64,000 bases of DNA from Strongylocentrotus purpuratus (GCF_000002235.5 NW_022145615.1:12565891-12629890); one strand, 5' to 3'. Counted from the stretch's first letter, positions 1 through 15,333 are shown. Numbers and translations: made by a program. The notes: generated by a model not told the origin, from the letters alone.

Positions 1-48
1 TTTTAAAATTTACACATTTTTTCTTGTCTTTATCATATATATTTCCAG

Positions 49-99
49 AGTGATGAATTGACCTTTGAAGAAGGTGACCTACTTTATGTGACTGAAATG
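49..99 (+). CDS. OSTF1: OSTF1 exon: SH3 domain, RT-loop part
   Basis: The acceptor is atttccag ending at 48 and the donor is gtaagtag from 100. The exon encodes 17 residues, [17 protein letters not shown], with phase 0 at both ends. The acidic ELTFEEGD stretch is the typical SH3 RT-loop region. The upstream exon lies outside the window. Confidence 0.92.
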
Positions 100-3000
100 G
101 TAAGTAGTATACTACAAAGCAAAAGGGGGACATACTAGTGAACTGGGCAGCATTAAAAAAACCTAACAGTGTCTAAACTGAGCCTACATGCACATGTATG
201 TAGACTGTATGGTATACTGGGGGCCGTTTCTCGAAACCGTCATAACTACAAGATCAACGACATCTCACCACTGTCACGCAACTTGTCAGCTAAGTGTTTC
301 ACGAAGCCGTCTTTGCCAAGATGAGCGACAACTTCCGCGACAAGCGAGTTGTCACTGCTCCGAACCCGTCATATCTTTTTAATTGCTGTAAAGCGCCATC
401 ACAAGTCAGTTTGTTGCCATTCCTTGGGCCGCGAAATGTACGATTAGTTTCACTATCATTTTGAGAAAAATATAGACGAGTTTGGTACGTAATTCTCTGG
501 GATGCGAAATGCAAATGTAAAAAAGTGATAATACAAATTATACAGACATTTTAAAAAGCTGAATATAAACATTAAATCACAAATCATTATACTATAACAT
601 ATAAATAAGAGAGATAAGAATGTTACAAACCGTTTTCCATAGTCGATCCATAGTCTTTTCTTAGGATACTGTCATACCTTTGGGGCCTATGTGCATTATT
701 ATTCCCTCTCTAATTACTTGTTCCAAATTACATTTTCAATATCAAATCAATTATATAATGAGTATTTATGAGACTCTAGAATAAAAACTGGCTGAGAAAA
801 GGTATTTTGCCTAAAATTCCTCATCACAATAAACAAAAAAGTACGTATTGATAAACTATCACATTACGGTATCCTTCAACTAGCTTTTCATTCGACTGTC
901 GAAAAAAACACTCCCCGGTTTTTCTTCAATTTAAGAACCTTTACAGATATGCAAATCGTTTGGTGATCTACATTTGATAATGACATTATTCATTATTTAT
1001 TTTAGGAGAATTTATATGTATATATTTCTTTTTGAACAATTTTAGCCCCAAAACTTGTTTTGGGTTACATGTATGCTTGATAAATCAAATGGATCGTGAC
1101 AAAGACTATGTTCTTGAGCTGCTAGTATCGCAATATATCGATATCATGTCTATCATGGCTTTGTGAAACGGTTTATCCGCTTCATGACATCTCCGTAGGT
1201 CACCGACAAAGATGTGACTGTCATGGAGTTGGTTTCGAGAAATGGCCCCCTGTACACCATAGGACCTGTACTTTAGCTGCTAACAACCAGACACTGTCAC
1301 TCAAGGCTTTATGGAATTGTGTCAGAACTGCAAAATAAAATAGATTAACGTAAAGCTTATAAGCCATAGATTACAACGATATCAATTATGTGCTATTTTA
1401 GTTTCTGTCAGAGGAGTAACGGTTCTTTGAAACTCAAAATCTAAAGCTTTGTAAATCAGAATTTGTTGGGCTAAAAACTTGACTCGACTTGATGACATCA
1501 TCTTATGCGGAGTACGCATATTCACAATGACTTTGAATGATTTAAGCTTGGCCCATTGCCTCAGCTATACAGTCGAGGCGATTGAGTCCACATGTTTTGT
1601 CGTCACCGTAAAAACAGCAAATTTGACCCCTGTTGACCCTTTATTTGGAGGGGTGTGGAAAATGAGGTTTTAATTTGCTATTGTGCAATTCTGAGAGGGA
1701 AAATATTTATTATTCCATCATATTTGTATTCTAGGTTGAGTATGTTCATTCAGCTCTCTGTTGATAGAAAGTTGTATCTTCATTGGATAGAGTCTATATG
1801 AGTACTACTTATTAATTATTACAAGGCCACCAAGACACATTTATAAATGAGAACATTTTTAGATTATTTTTGCCTTTAATGAATATACCTGGATTCAAAA
1901 TGCCAGTATTCTGTAATGTCTAAATGCAGAATTCATGAACCCATGTTCACTTTCAAGAAAAAATTCTTGCACAGTAGCACCATAATTTATAATACCATAA
2001 CTATTTATAGATATTGCAGATATCAAGAGGCAATAGAAACCCTTCTAGTGGCGTAATTTTTCAAAAAACTGGATAATGTGCCATCGAAACAGGACGTTTG
2101 GGTCCAAATACAAAGAACTTCAAGAAAGATTGTTATTACAACACCAGTATTTGTTGATACTTCTTAAAGTTTTAATAGAGTTACTGTGTGATACAATATT
2201 TTTTCTCCATTCATCTTTTTTTCTTCTTCTTCTTCTTCTTATTCATACAGTGTATATAAAGTATAATTTGCAAATTACAAGTAAAGAGCAGAAATGCTTG
2301 AAGATATACCCAAATCATTTGAAGTATTAAGAGTAGAAAAATAATGGTTTTAATTGTGTCAAAAATTGAAATAATTGATTAAGACCCCACTCCCCCCCCC
2401 CCCCTTTAACTGGACGAAAAAGTGGGAAAAAATCTTGCAAATGTCTGTTTTCAGAGGTTTAAACAGTTTGGGTACTGTTGTAAACCATTCCAAACAAAAT
2501 TACATTTTGTACAGGTCTGAAAAAGACAAAGTGTGACTAGGTTGCTGGAGTTTAACGTATCTTGGAAGTTTCAGTCAGAGGCAACTGCATATCAGAGGGC
2601 TAATTGTGCCACCACGGAGATTGCCATATTGTTTTCTTGGCAACTGCATCGGATGGCTTGTGCCACAATGGAGGATGCCATATTGTTTTAATAATTCCTC
2701 CTTACTGTACAGTGATCTTTCCTGATCATACTTTCAAAACATTGGTAGTGGTTTTCTCAAAATGGATGTCTTGCAAATAGACTACTTAACTCCTTCCGCA
2801 CTGTCTTATTGCAATATCTGGAAGAAGACAAAAAGAGAAAGATATTTCATTGTTGCCCCAACAGAGTCTAAGCTATTGAACAGATGTAGATAGATAGATC
2901 ATAGATGAATGTCTTCACTCTTGCTGTCCTTATGTGTGGTGCTGACTGTCAGTGATGGGATTTTTTTTCAGACAAAAGGACTGATTGATGAGACTATGAT

Positions 3001-6000
3001 CGTTTCCTCTGTGTCGTTTATACTGTCGTCCATACATGTGTCATATCCCCCTCTGCTCTATGTCATCTCAAGTCCGTACCGTTTCATAGTCCATGATATG
3101 CTGTCCAGGGTCTTCTTAATAAATTAGGTCGATTACTATTTCAGTTGCTTACAATGCATGTATGATTTCCTTTTCCATTGTTTACTCTCTCAGTATAACA
3201 TCAGCAAATATCTGTTTCCTTGGAAAGTTATGACAATGTTTCCTTGAATTGCGTTTCAAAAAACGAAATGATCTTAAGTGTTCCCTTGCATTACGATTTT
3301 TAATGCTGTATTAATTTACTGGGGCTTAATTGATTGCTGGAAGAAAAAAAATCAAACAATTAGAATTCAGATTAATGTTTAAATTCTAAAATGCATTCAA
3401 TATTACATTCTACATACATGTATGTGGATGGAACACCAAGAAATTGACTTTCTTCATTTCATAAATATTGATTTTAACTTTGGGTTTTATATATAGTCAT
3501 TTCACTGAATTTATAATTAATGATATTCCAACCCCAGAAGACAAACTTAAAAAATTATTTTGCTTTTCAGAAAAAGAATATATTTTATAAAGAAGTAAGA
3601 ATATTTGTGTCTATATTGCAGTCCCTTACATTTTCACAGAAAATTATTAATTTCTTGTCTTAGATGAGACCATTTCAGTATTTAAAGAAATGTAATTTGC
3701 AATTCATTTTTCAATTTCATTTCTTCAAGAACATTTGTTATTTACTTTTATGTTATGTTAAGAAATTCAATGTCTACTATGATGCTAAATCAATCATAGT
3801 ACAACATGCCCATTGAAATAAAAATGTGCAGTCAGTGATATTAAAATCATGATTATCTTTTCTGTTTGCAGACAAATGATGGCTGGTGGAAGGGGAGATG
3901 CGGAACTAAATCGGGTCTTATTCCTGGAAACTATGGTAGGCACGAACATTATCACTTTAATATCATGTATGTCTGGAAAATAGAACCAGTGTGATTGCTT
4001 AAATGCAGGATATTTTACCAACATCACTACTGCTACTGTAAATTTGCACCATCTTTCGATGAAGGCATACATATTGCAATTTCCAGTTCCTGTATCCAAG
4101 CATCATAACACGTGCATCGTGTAGTTGGTGATGCATTGTGGGACATGGCTGACGACATACCATTACATTATGAGCAGCAGATGGCAGTATACAGTACTGT
4201 ACATAAATCTGAAGTACCAGTAGTTTCAGTAGAATATTCTGCTTTTAAGACCCAAATCACAGGAGTTTATGACTGTCACAGCTAATCCAGCCTTGAAGAA
4301 TATCCATTCAGAAATTAAGCTTTGTTGAATAATTATCTCTCAGAAAACTATCCCTCACCTTAGATTTTAACCTCCTAAAACAACCCTTATGGGTTCTTTT
4401 TCAAATATTCAGGAAAGGATCTGTGCATGAGATAGAAATGGAGGTCTTGTTTTAGGCTTTAGAACTTAACATTTCAATTTTCCAATATTTCAATAGTGCC
4501 ATGGGATAACTCACACATACTGTACATGTATTAATTCTAACACAATAATTTTTGTGGAATTTCCCATTCTTACATGTACCTGCACAATTCAATAACTTTT
4601 TAGAGATGTATCGTCTGTTCCGGGCCAGAAGGACGTTCACTCTGTATTACAGTATGAGTTAAAGATAAACTTGAGTACTGGTAAAAAAAAGAAAATGAGT
4701 TCTCACAGAATCTAACAAAACTTACACTGAATGTTCAAGATTACAAATAAATGTCATGTGCCAAACAATTTTGGAAGAAAATGTATACTGGCTGAGTAAT
4801 GAGCATAGAAAGATAAGGAAATCAGGGTAGTAATTGCCCCGACACCATGTGTGTTGTCCCATATACATCTTTCTGTGTAAGTGATTGTTACTTTACCAAG
4901 ACTCTGCCAAATTTATGATGATTTTGATGACTCCAGAACCTTGCATTACACACCATTACTTACATGCTATATGATCAACTTTTCTGATCCATTCCACACC
5001 TTTTCTTTCACAATGCAATCGCATGACCAGGGGGGTGTTTCACAAAGATCCTAAGTAGAACTTAACTCTAAGTTGGACTTAAAAATTATGGACAGCCATT
5101 GGAGTCTTTAAATGAAATATATTCAAAAGCAGAAATTCAAGTACTTTAGACTTTTTATTAATTCCACATCCAGAACATGAAATCTCCTTGATGATAGAAA
5201 ATATGAATGATTTCAATAAACAATGAATGCCTTTCAAAATAACTTTTACAAAATATTTTCAAAGATGCTAATGGCTTTACATATTTTTTAAGTCCAACTT
5301 AGAGATAAGTTCAACTTAGGATCTTAGTGAAACACCCCCCTGGGCAACCAATATCAGCTGTTTCCAACCAGATTTGTTTTTGAAAAGAACAAATAATACA
5401 TCAATTGGTTTTAAATAAAACTAAATTGTTGGATCATCCAGACTGCCCCCTTGTAGTATTATGCTACATTTTGAATTGGTTGGCTACCGTTTTATGTATG
5501 CTTGCGGGAACAGATGTGATATAAATAAGGCCTAACAAAAAAGATGTTGTATTGCTCTTTGCGACCGACCCAAAAATCTACGGTCGGCTTTAAAAAAAAA
5601 AATTTTAAAAAAACATTTTTTAGAGGAAAAAAATATTAAAGCATTCAAAACTCAGACATATCAGCCCAAAGAGGGAGAAAAAAAGAAGAAGAAAAATTAG
5701 TTAAAACAAAAAGATTTCCAACCGACCGACCCATGTTTTGGCACCTAAAGGGCAATACAACATTTTTGGTTTAGGCCTAAGGCATGCGTCTGTTTCTGAA
5801 TGAACCCTCTCTCTAACCAATCCATCATATTTCAAGTAATTTGGCAAGTATTAGAAATAGAAACCCCACCCTATACTCAGCATGTAGAACCTGATGAGCT
5901 TGCCTGATGAGCTGTACACTTTGAGAAAGATCTCCTTTGTGAAATCCAGCCTTTGAGTTCGAAGTTTCTGTTCACTTTGGTGTGTTTCCCATTTATTTCC

Positions 6001-6321
6001 CTGCTATGAACCTGTAGTTGAAGAAAGCACGGAGTCTGTTGATTTTCCCCTTCACGAAGCAGCTAAACGTGGCAATCTTTCCTTCCTTCAAGAATGCATC
6101 GCAAATAAGGTAAGGCAATGATAGACCAGTTTGAAAACAAAATAAATTTATATTTATTCAAATTTGATGCATACTTTTAAACAAAGGTTGTTCTTGACAA
6201 CCTGATTGTGAGGTAATTTAGACCCCCCCCCCCCTCCAAAAAAAAAAAGGAAGAAGAAGAAGAAGAGGAGGAGGAGGAGGAGGAGGAGGAGGAGGAGGAG
6301 GAGAAGAAGAAGAAGAAGAAG

Positions 6322-6381
<60 letters not shown>

Positions 6382-6928
6382 GGGGAGGGGGGAGGGGGAG
6401 GAGGAGGAGGAGGAGGAGGAAAAGCGGAGAAGGAGGAGAACTACAGTTGCATGGAAATTGGTACCCTTTCTGCCTGTTCTAGTCGCTTTTCCTACTATTA
6501 TTATAATTACATGTACATTATGTATGTGTAGCAAGAACTGCATGATTTTATACTGTCTTTAATGTTTCTTCAGCATTTTTAATACATGTATATTGGATTA
6601 CTAGACAACAATCAATTTCGTACTTGTTTAAGGAACCATCTATGGAAATGATAACAGCTACTTCTTCAACTTTCGCCTCTTACAATTAATACATTTGATG
6701 ACCGAACGAAACAAAAAACATGATACACAGCAAAATGACAAAATGAACTTGAAGGACTTTCAGAACGTTTGCATTGGTTTACAATTACATTGATCAGAAC
6801 ACAAGATTATTTTTAATAGTCTTCACAATGGATGTAAGTTTACTCTTTAATTACTTTACAATGTAGAGTATAGTACAGATATCATCAACAATTTGACACT
6901 TAATATTCTAGAATCAGACTTTCACTCC

Positions 6929-6959
<31 letters not shown>

Positions 6960-8455
6960 GTCTGTCTCTATCTGTCTCTCTCTCTTTCACCCCTTTGTCT
7001 GTCTGTCTGTCTCTCTTTGTCTGTCTCCTTGTCTTTTTTCCCCTTTTTCTTTTCAGTTCTGTCTATCTTTCATTCTTCCTCTCTTCCCCTCTCTTAACTG
7101 TATTCCTTTTTTCCCTCAAGTTCAATGTTAGGAAGTTATATCAAGTATGTTTTTTTTCTCTTTTTTCTTTCACATTTTCTTTCTCTCTGTCTTCAATTAT
7201 CTATTTCTTTCTTTCTCTCTCGCTTCCCCGGTCTCTTTACCTATATTCCTCTTTTCCCTTCAAGTTCAATGTTAGGAAGTTATATCAGCCACGTTTCTTT
7301 CTCTTTTTCTGTCCGTCTCTTATTATCTATTTCTTTCTTTCTCTCTCGATTCCCGGTCTCTTACCTATATTCCTATTTTCCTTCATTTGTAATGTTACGA
7401 AGTTATACGAAGCATGTTTCTTTCTCTTTTTTTCTCTCTCTCCATCACCCAGTATCTATTTCTTTTTTTCTCACCCCCCCCCCCCTTTCACCTACATTCC
7501 TATTTCCTCCTTCAAGCTCAATGTTAAGAAGTTATATCAACCATGTTTCTTTATATTTTCTTGCTCAGGTATCGGTGAATAGCCTTGACAAGGCCGGAGC
7601 CACCCCCCTCTACTGGGCAGCTCATGGAGGACATATTGATTGCATGAAGGCATTACTAGCAATACCAAACTGTCAAGTAGATGCTCAGGTAAGTAAATTC
7701 ATCATCTGGGGGTGTTTTACAAAGATTCTAAGTCAAACCTAACTCTAAGATGGACTTAAATATTATGGAGAGCCATTTGTAGCCATATAATGAAATACAT
7801 TCGAAAGCAAAATTCAAGTATTTTAGACTTTTCATAAATTCCACATCAAGAAAATTAAATCTCCCAAGATAATAGAAAATCTGGATGATTTGAATCAACA
7901 TTTTATGCCTTTTAAAATAATTTTTACGAAATATTTTCAATGATGCTAACGGCTTTCAATAATTGTTAAGTCCAACTTTAATAGAGATATGTTCAACTTA
8001 GGATCTTTGTGTAACATAGTAACAGTGAAATTGATACTGAAACATATATTTCAAGCTTGAAAGTTTCCTGAGTTGAGTTTACCGAAGCATAGAATCGCTT
8101 AGTACAATGACATCGGTCGATTATTTTCAATTTTTGAATCTTTTTGTCGTGTTTGACGATATTGACGTAGTTGAGATTTGAGACTTTCCGTCATATGATC
8201 ATCAGGTAATGAGGAAGTTCTTACACGAGCTGGAGGGCACTTGAGATGTTGATTAGGCAGTTGAAGTTCTTGGGTCACATTACACGTAAAGAAGGCCTAG
8301 AGAATCTTGCTTTGAAAGGGAAAATTGTAGGAAGAAGGAGTAGGGGAAGAAGGAGGATACATTGGATGGACAGTCTGCAGAAATTGTTGAAAGAGAGAGG
8401 AGTGAAAGAACTGGGCAGGCGTGGATCCAGGGGGGGGGGGCTGAGCGGGCCTTGG

Positions 8456-8486
<31 letters not shown>

Positions 8487-11400
8487 AAGGAGAGAGAGAG
8501 AAGGAAAAGAAGGGAAAGGGAAAGAGGAGAGAAAGGGAAAAAAGAAGAGGAAGAAGAAAATAAAAGAGGGAAAAAGGAGATCGGGGGGGGGGGGGAGGAC
8601 TTGCCTCCCAGGCTGTTGCCTCCCCCCCCCCCCCAATCAAACAATAAAAGAGAAGGAATGAAAGGGAAAGAAAAAAGGAAAAGATGAGATAAAGGGAAGG
8701 AAAAAAGAGGAAGAAGAAAAGAAAAGAAGGGAAATATCAATTGCAATTTTCCCGCCAACAAGTTGTGGATCGGGGGGGGGGGGGGGCAAAAGGCCCTTGC
8801 TCCCCCCCCCCCATCCCCGCTAAAAAAAGAGAGAAGGAATGAAAAGGAAAACGGGAGAGCTAAAAGGGAACAAAAAAGAGGAAGAAGAAAAGAAGGGGAG
8901 ATCAGTTGCGGTTAATCCCGCCAACAATGTGTGCAGCGGGGTGGGGGTCAAAATGACTTTGCCCCCCACCCCAGCAAACCTAAAAGAGAGAGAAAAGGAA
9001 GGGAAGGGAAAGAGGAGAGAAAGGGAAAGAAGAAAAAAAGAGAATGATGAAAGGTAAGGGATATCAGTTGCAATTTTCCCGCCAACAAGGTGTAGATTGG
9101 GGGGGGGGGGGGGGGGGGCTTTGGGGAAATAAAATTCAAACGTGGTTTATTTCTAATTCCATAACGGTGGTTTACAAATAATGCTGAAATGACATAATTT
9201 TCCGAGATTTTTCCTCACTTTTAAGTACATGTAAATTATACTTTTTTATGCGTTTGTTGGAAAATGACAAATTCCTAAATTCACAGCCAGGCAAGAAAAT
9301 GCTTCTTGAGATACCTACATGTACATGTCAGGGCCGGGGAACGGCAGGGATCGGGATCCTCGATCCCCCCCCCCCCCCCACTTTTTTAAAAAATATATTA
9401 AAGAGAAATAGAAAGAAAGAGAGCAAGAAAGAAAAAAAATAGTTAACTGCCAGTGTCACATTATAATGAGGTATCAAAATATGCTCATCTGACCATGATT
9501 AAATGCCTAAAACTCCGAGGGCTCTGCCCCCTGGATTCCACCTAGGGCCCTAAGGCGGGCCCTTAGATGCTCATATGACCGTAATTTAATGCCTAAAACC
9601 CCTGATTTCTGGGGGCTCTGCCCCCTGGACCCCACGCCAAATATTGTCCTGCCAGTGTCACAAAATAATAAGGTATCAAACAATGCTCATCTGACCGTAA
9701 TTAAACGCCTAAAACCTCTGATTTCTGGGGGCTCTGCCCCCTGGACCCCACGCCAAATATTGTCCTGCCAGTGTCACAAAATAATAAGGTATCAAAAAAT
9801 GCTCATCTGACCGTAATTAAACGCCTAAAACCCCTGAGCTTCCGGGGGCTCTGCCCCCTGGACCCAACCAAGAGCCCCAAGAGCACCCTGAACCCCACGT
9901 CAATTCGTGACCTGCCAGTGTCACAATTAGGTATCAAAATAATGGTCATCTGACTGTAACTAAATGCCCCAAAACCCTGAACTTCCGGGGCTCTTCCCCC
10001 TGAACCCCACCTAGGGCCATAAGGCGGACCCCTGAATGCTAATCTGACCGTAAATTATTGCCTTAAATCCCTGAGCTTCCGGGGGCGGACAAGGTATCAA
10101 CATTTGTTCATCTGACCGCAGGCGCGTAGCCAGGGGGGGGGTGAGGTGGTCCCCCCAAAAAAGAGAGGAGTGAAAAGGAAGAGGACGTAGGAAGAAAAGG
10201 GAGTAGACAAAGAACATTTTTTCAGATTCAGACAGAATTAAGAGTCGAGAACGGTACATCGAATCGTCTTCTTTCTCTAATAATTTAATAAAACGTCAAA
10301 GCTTCCGCGCTTCGAGCAGGAAGGTGGGGGTGGAACTTAATTCAGACAAGGATTAAGAGTCGAGAACGGTAATGAACGGTTGTCGGTTAATGACTTCAGC
10401 TTGAGTTCCAGAGCTAATAATCTGTTGGAGTTGCTACACAACTTTCACATATATACGCTTGTTGTAATCACTATCCTCAGGTGAGCCACACCAAATGCTT
10501 TGTGTAGCAACTGTGGCATCTCCCTCAATCAGACATTCTTTTATCTTGGCTTCACTCAGGCCTTCAACAAGCACTATGAACATGACAGACAAAGAATGCG
10601 GACAAAATATACAGTTCCTCAGGTAGACAAAGGAACATCCCTTCACTGCTATTATGTAAAAATGTGTAGAACAGGTGTCACATGCATATTTACCTGTTCT
10701 ACAAATTTTTACATAATAGCAGTGAAGGGATGTTCCTTTGTCTACTTGAGGAACTGTATATTTTGTCCGCTTTCTTTGTCCGTCATGTTCATAGTGAAGG
10801 CTATCATCATTGTCAAAATGGCTTCATTCCTTCATCTTTTTCATTTTCAGTGTTCATATCAGATGCTGGGTAATCGCTCATATCTAGAGCAAAATGCTTG
10901 CAAATGTTTTTATGTAGACTTGGCAGGATTCTAGATAGCTTATTTTTGATGAAATCAGATTCAGTTATTACTTGCTGATGATAAACACATGATAGATGGA
11001 GGTGAAATATAGCCACATTCACACTTGAATTTGTGATATTTTAGGCAACTTACAGTATACACATTTGACCAAAATCAATTATAGCTCCATCATGATATGT
11101 GACAGCGCCATCTCTTGCTAAGAGCATTATACTCACTGGCCAGTTTGAAACTGGGCTTTGCCCAAGGAATGATATATACCTGAAATACATGTAGGAATGT
11201 TGACTATAGGGAAGCTAGTACAAGTACATCACATGTGCGAATTATGTAAATTAAACCTGTTCCGATTTGTTTTGGTTATTTTGTTGATTCTTTTGATTTT
11301 GTTTTTGTCTTTGTCTTTGTTCTATTGGGGGTTATCTATTTCTTGTAAATACAAGTTAAATGTATGACTACATGTAAATCATTTGTACCACCAAGTTTTA

Positions 11401-14400
11401 ATACAAATAATGTAACTAAAGACTTCAAGAATTAAATGGTTATCTCTATAGCTTATTTGTTTTTTGATGGACTGATTTACTAACAATTCAATTCAACTCA
11501 AATAATTTTATTCTTGAACATCAAATAAAACATCAGATTGTATATTCGTAAATAATTACATTTGAACAAGAAAAGGAGGACAACAAAAAGCATACACTTG
11601 AAAACAGGAAGCCTCCAGATTATATTCACAGTTATCAATGGTTCTTTCCTGGAGACCTAGTGATTAGTTATTCCATTGACCTGTTATTAATGAATGAACT
11701 ACAATACTTGGAATCCAATCTGTATTACTTGTTGCTATCTCGAGCAAGCTTCAGGCAAGCATTCAGTTGTCAGGAACAACCTTCGTTTAAAAAGTATGCA
11801 TAAAATTGGAATATTTTAGTAAACCGGTCTATTGAGCATGAATTACCGTGGGGATAAGCCATCATGAAGGTTTCATGTGTTCTATCCCATCATGTATTCC
11901 ATCTGCATTGTCCATATCATTATCCTTATAATTCTTATTTTTAATTACCTATCCATTCTGCTGAATAAATGTGTAAATCTATTTCATGAGTTTTGTCTGG
12001 GGCTGTCATATTTTCAAGCAATCTGCTTACAACGACAGTCCTCCTTCCGCAAAAAATTGTATAATGTTTGATTACATTTTATTTATGAGAGTTTATCATT
12101 TCGTTTTTGAAAATAACAATTGTTATATATATTTGCTTAGTTATGATTAACTGTCAGAAAAATGCTTATTGTACTTTATATTATTATTGTTATCAAAAAA
12201 ACTCTGTAATTATATGAATGTAGAAGAAAATCAAATCAAATCAAATCAAATCTCTTGTATCTCTTTTCAGAACAAGATTGGAGACACAGCGTTACATGCA
12301 GCAGCGTGGAAAGGACACAAGGAAGGAGTACAGATTCTCTTAGAAAAAGGTAAAACAATGTAGAATTAAAGTTCTTTATAGTTTTGCATGGTAGAGGTGT
12401 TGTGGTCTAATGGATAAGTCACCCAACTGCAGATCACAAGGCACAGGGTTCAAGTCCCGCCGCAGCACTTACGTCCTTTGGCATGATGTTAATCTACATT
12501 TCTCACTCTACACCCAGGTGTAAATGAGTACCTGATAAGCTTGATCGCTAGTTACTTTGGCAGTTCGGCTACAACCAGGGTAGTATGTGTCAAGTGCCAT
12601 GAGCTTCAGAGCGTGGCGGATACCGGCACTATATAAATATCCATATTATTGTTATTATTATAATAACGGTGAGGTAGACGAGGAAGAAAACTTGACCACT
12701 GTGTGTAGTTCTTATAAGGACTGGATTATTCTTTCTTGGAGAGATGTGTTAGAAAGAATAACCCAGTCCCGATACTCACACTATGTACCCGTTTCAGTTT
12801 TCCTCACCAATGTAGAATTATGGAATAATGGAATAATAATGATAATAGTAATAATTGTACATTTCTTATATTTCTGTTAGAACATCACCTGATTAATGTC
12901 ACAAAAACTTAGATGACACATTCAAGAACAATTGTGTTTTCAGCTTGGATTTAGATTGATCCAACTGAGTGATATATTCCTTCAATTGTTTGGGAGTCAC
13001 TTCTAAAGTTCTGGTGCTACCTTTCAAAATGCCCTACCCCCACATGATTTAGTCTGCACTGAAATTTGATATAAGTACCAAAGAAGTCTTCAAATCAGCT
13101 TTGTAAGATTTGATTGAAGCTACTAATATATATAAACAGTACATGTAGGTGATTTTTGTATGAGCACAGCAAGTTGTGTTTAATTGTTTTCTTCATCACA
13201 TGATTTTGACTCAACAGACCAATATAACAACACTGGTGTAGGAGATGTGGATGCATATCAGTCTACCTTGTTATTTTATATAAAAGGATAAGAGAATATA
13301 TGTATTTTGATGTCTTACAAAATCTGTTCATGCAGTTTAAACAAACTTATAATTTTTAAATGTTATACATGGCTACAAGATAACTATCCCTCTGAAAAGG
13401 AATTTACTTTTGCTATTGACAATCTTGTATTAGTTTTTGTTTGTCTGTTTGTTCATTTTTCTATTTTGTTTCAGATGCATGACCAATTACCCAGACCTCA
13501 GTTTATAGCGTGCATGGTTTGAGTGATCTTTTTGTTTCATTATTCCCAACAGGAGCACGGACAGACTTGCCAAACAATGATGGTAAAATTCCTCAACAAC
13601 TTGCTTCAAAAGATCCCGCTACTGCAGCACTTCTTCTACCTCAGAGAAGTGAGTAGTATTTTTCTTTTTTATTCCTCCGCTACAAAGTAGCTGGAGGCAT
13701 TATGTTTTCTGATTGTCCATCCGTCCTTAAGCAGCCTTTATTAGGACTTATGATATAAATGTGACTAATGGTGAAGTTGAGTGGTTTGAATTTGGAATGG
13801 TGCTCATATTCTTGGGCAAGGCATTCATCTGTATTTGCCACTCTACAACCAGGGATGGAATGGAGCTTTGGTACATGTTATGATGCCAAAAACAACTATG
13901 ATTTACCTTAATGGTAGGAATATACATAGTACTTCAGAGAGTGGACATGGTGTAGACATTCTATGTACAGTACATGTATGTGTGTGGATAACTTTATTGA
14001 CTTGGGTTATGATCAACCGTCACATCCGTAAAGATCACCGCACCATATACTTGAAATTGTTTTCAACTGCTTTTACTAAGAGAGAGAGCCTACCGTAATT
14101 TCCTTGAATCGGATGGAATTGTTTACTCTGCCTTGTATCACCTGTATAATAAGACTGTGGTGACATTAATATAAGAGTGTGGTGACAGAAATCTTGTGTT
14201 ACCACATCAGTACCTTCAAATATTGTTATCATTTTGATGGTTGATGAACAAAGTATTTGGAATTTAATATGAGTATCGCAATAATCTTTGCATATATTCT
14301 ATATCAACTTTCCAATATTGTTAAATATATACCCTCGGAACATATTTGAAAACGTGTATCCATTGGCAAAGGTAGTTCATTTGAGAGAGAGAGAGAGAGA

Positions 14401-15125
14401 AAGAGAGAGAAATTACTGATTGATGTAAACTGGGGATATATGCAGAGGAGTTGTAAATATTCATTTTTAGGAGTCATATTAGTGATCCCTTCCTTTTGAG
14501 CTGAGTCCAAATTATAGAGGAATCCACTCAAAGTAGTACCCCCACCCCCCAAAAAAAAAAGCATTTTACATTCCGTGCGAAGAGATCTCTAATGTGACTC
14601 CCCAGAAGTGGATTTTGAATCTTCTATGTATAAATAATAATAATAATAATAAAAACAGAACTTAAAGTGCTTTCCATCGAAGTCTCTAAGCGCATCAGTA
14701 TAGAAAAATGCATAAGTATAATTCTGTGCTCAGTAAAACATTGAAACTCATAAGCAGATGGATAAATGTGTTGATAAATTGGCCTTTCGGGATTCTAGAT
14801 CAGTGGACGAGAAAGAACAAGGAGACCAATTGTTTTTGACATTGCTAGTGATCATGTACCTATGGTCACACAGTGGGGAGAGGGGAGAGGGAATTAAATA
14901 CAGGAAATACATGCAGTAATTGGTGCACACTTCATCAGAAGTCCTTGGTTAGAAATTGATATAGTAACGAGCTCACTCAACAGGCTGGCTGTCAGGTTAC
15001 ATTCAAAGAAAAACCCATAACCATCACTATTGTGAGATTTGTGTGGTTTCGTGATAGAAAGCTAATGGTGACCCTGAAAGCATTCCCAATTTAATCACAG
15101 TGTCCACAAAAGGGATGGAGAAAGA

Positions 15126-15164
<39 letters not shown>

Positions 15165-15333
15165 ATGGAGAAGACATAGAGACATAAAGACAGAGAGACA
15201 GACAGACAGATAGACATACAAGCAGAGAGATTGTGACTTGGAGAGGGGCAGAGGAAGAGAGAGAGAGATAGAGAGAGAAAGGGGGAGGGAGAGAGAGAAA
15301 GAGGCAGACAGACAGAGACAAACACACAGAGAT

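Noticed and set aside
8246-9142. Several overlapping frames of 60-154 codons
   Set aside because: They follow the G/C runs and purine blocks of tandem array 1.
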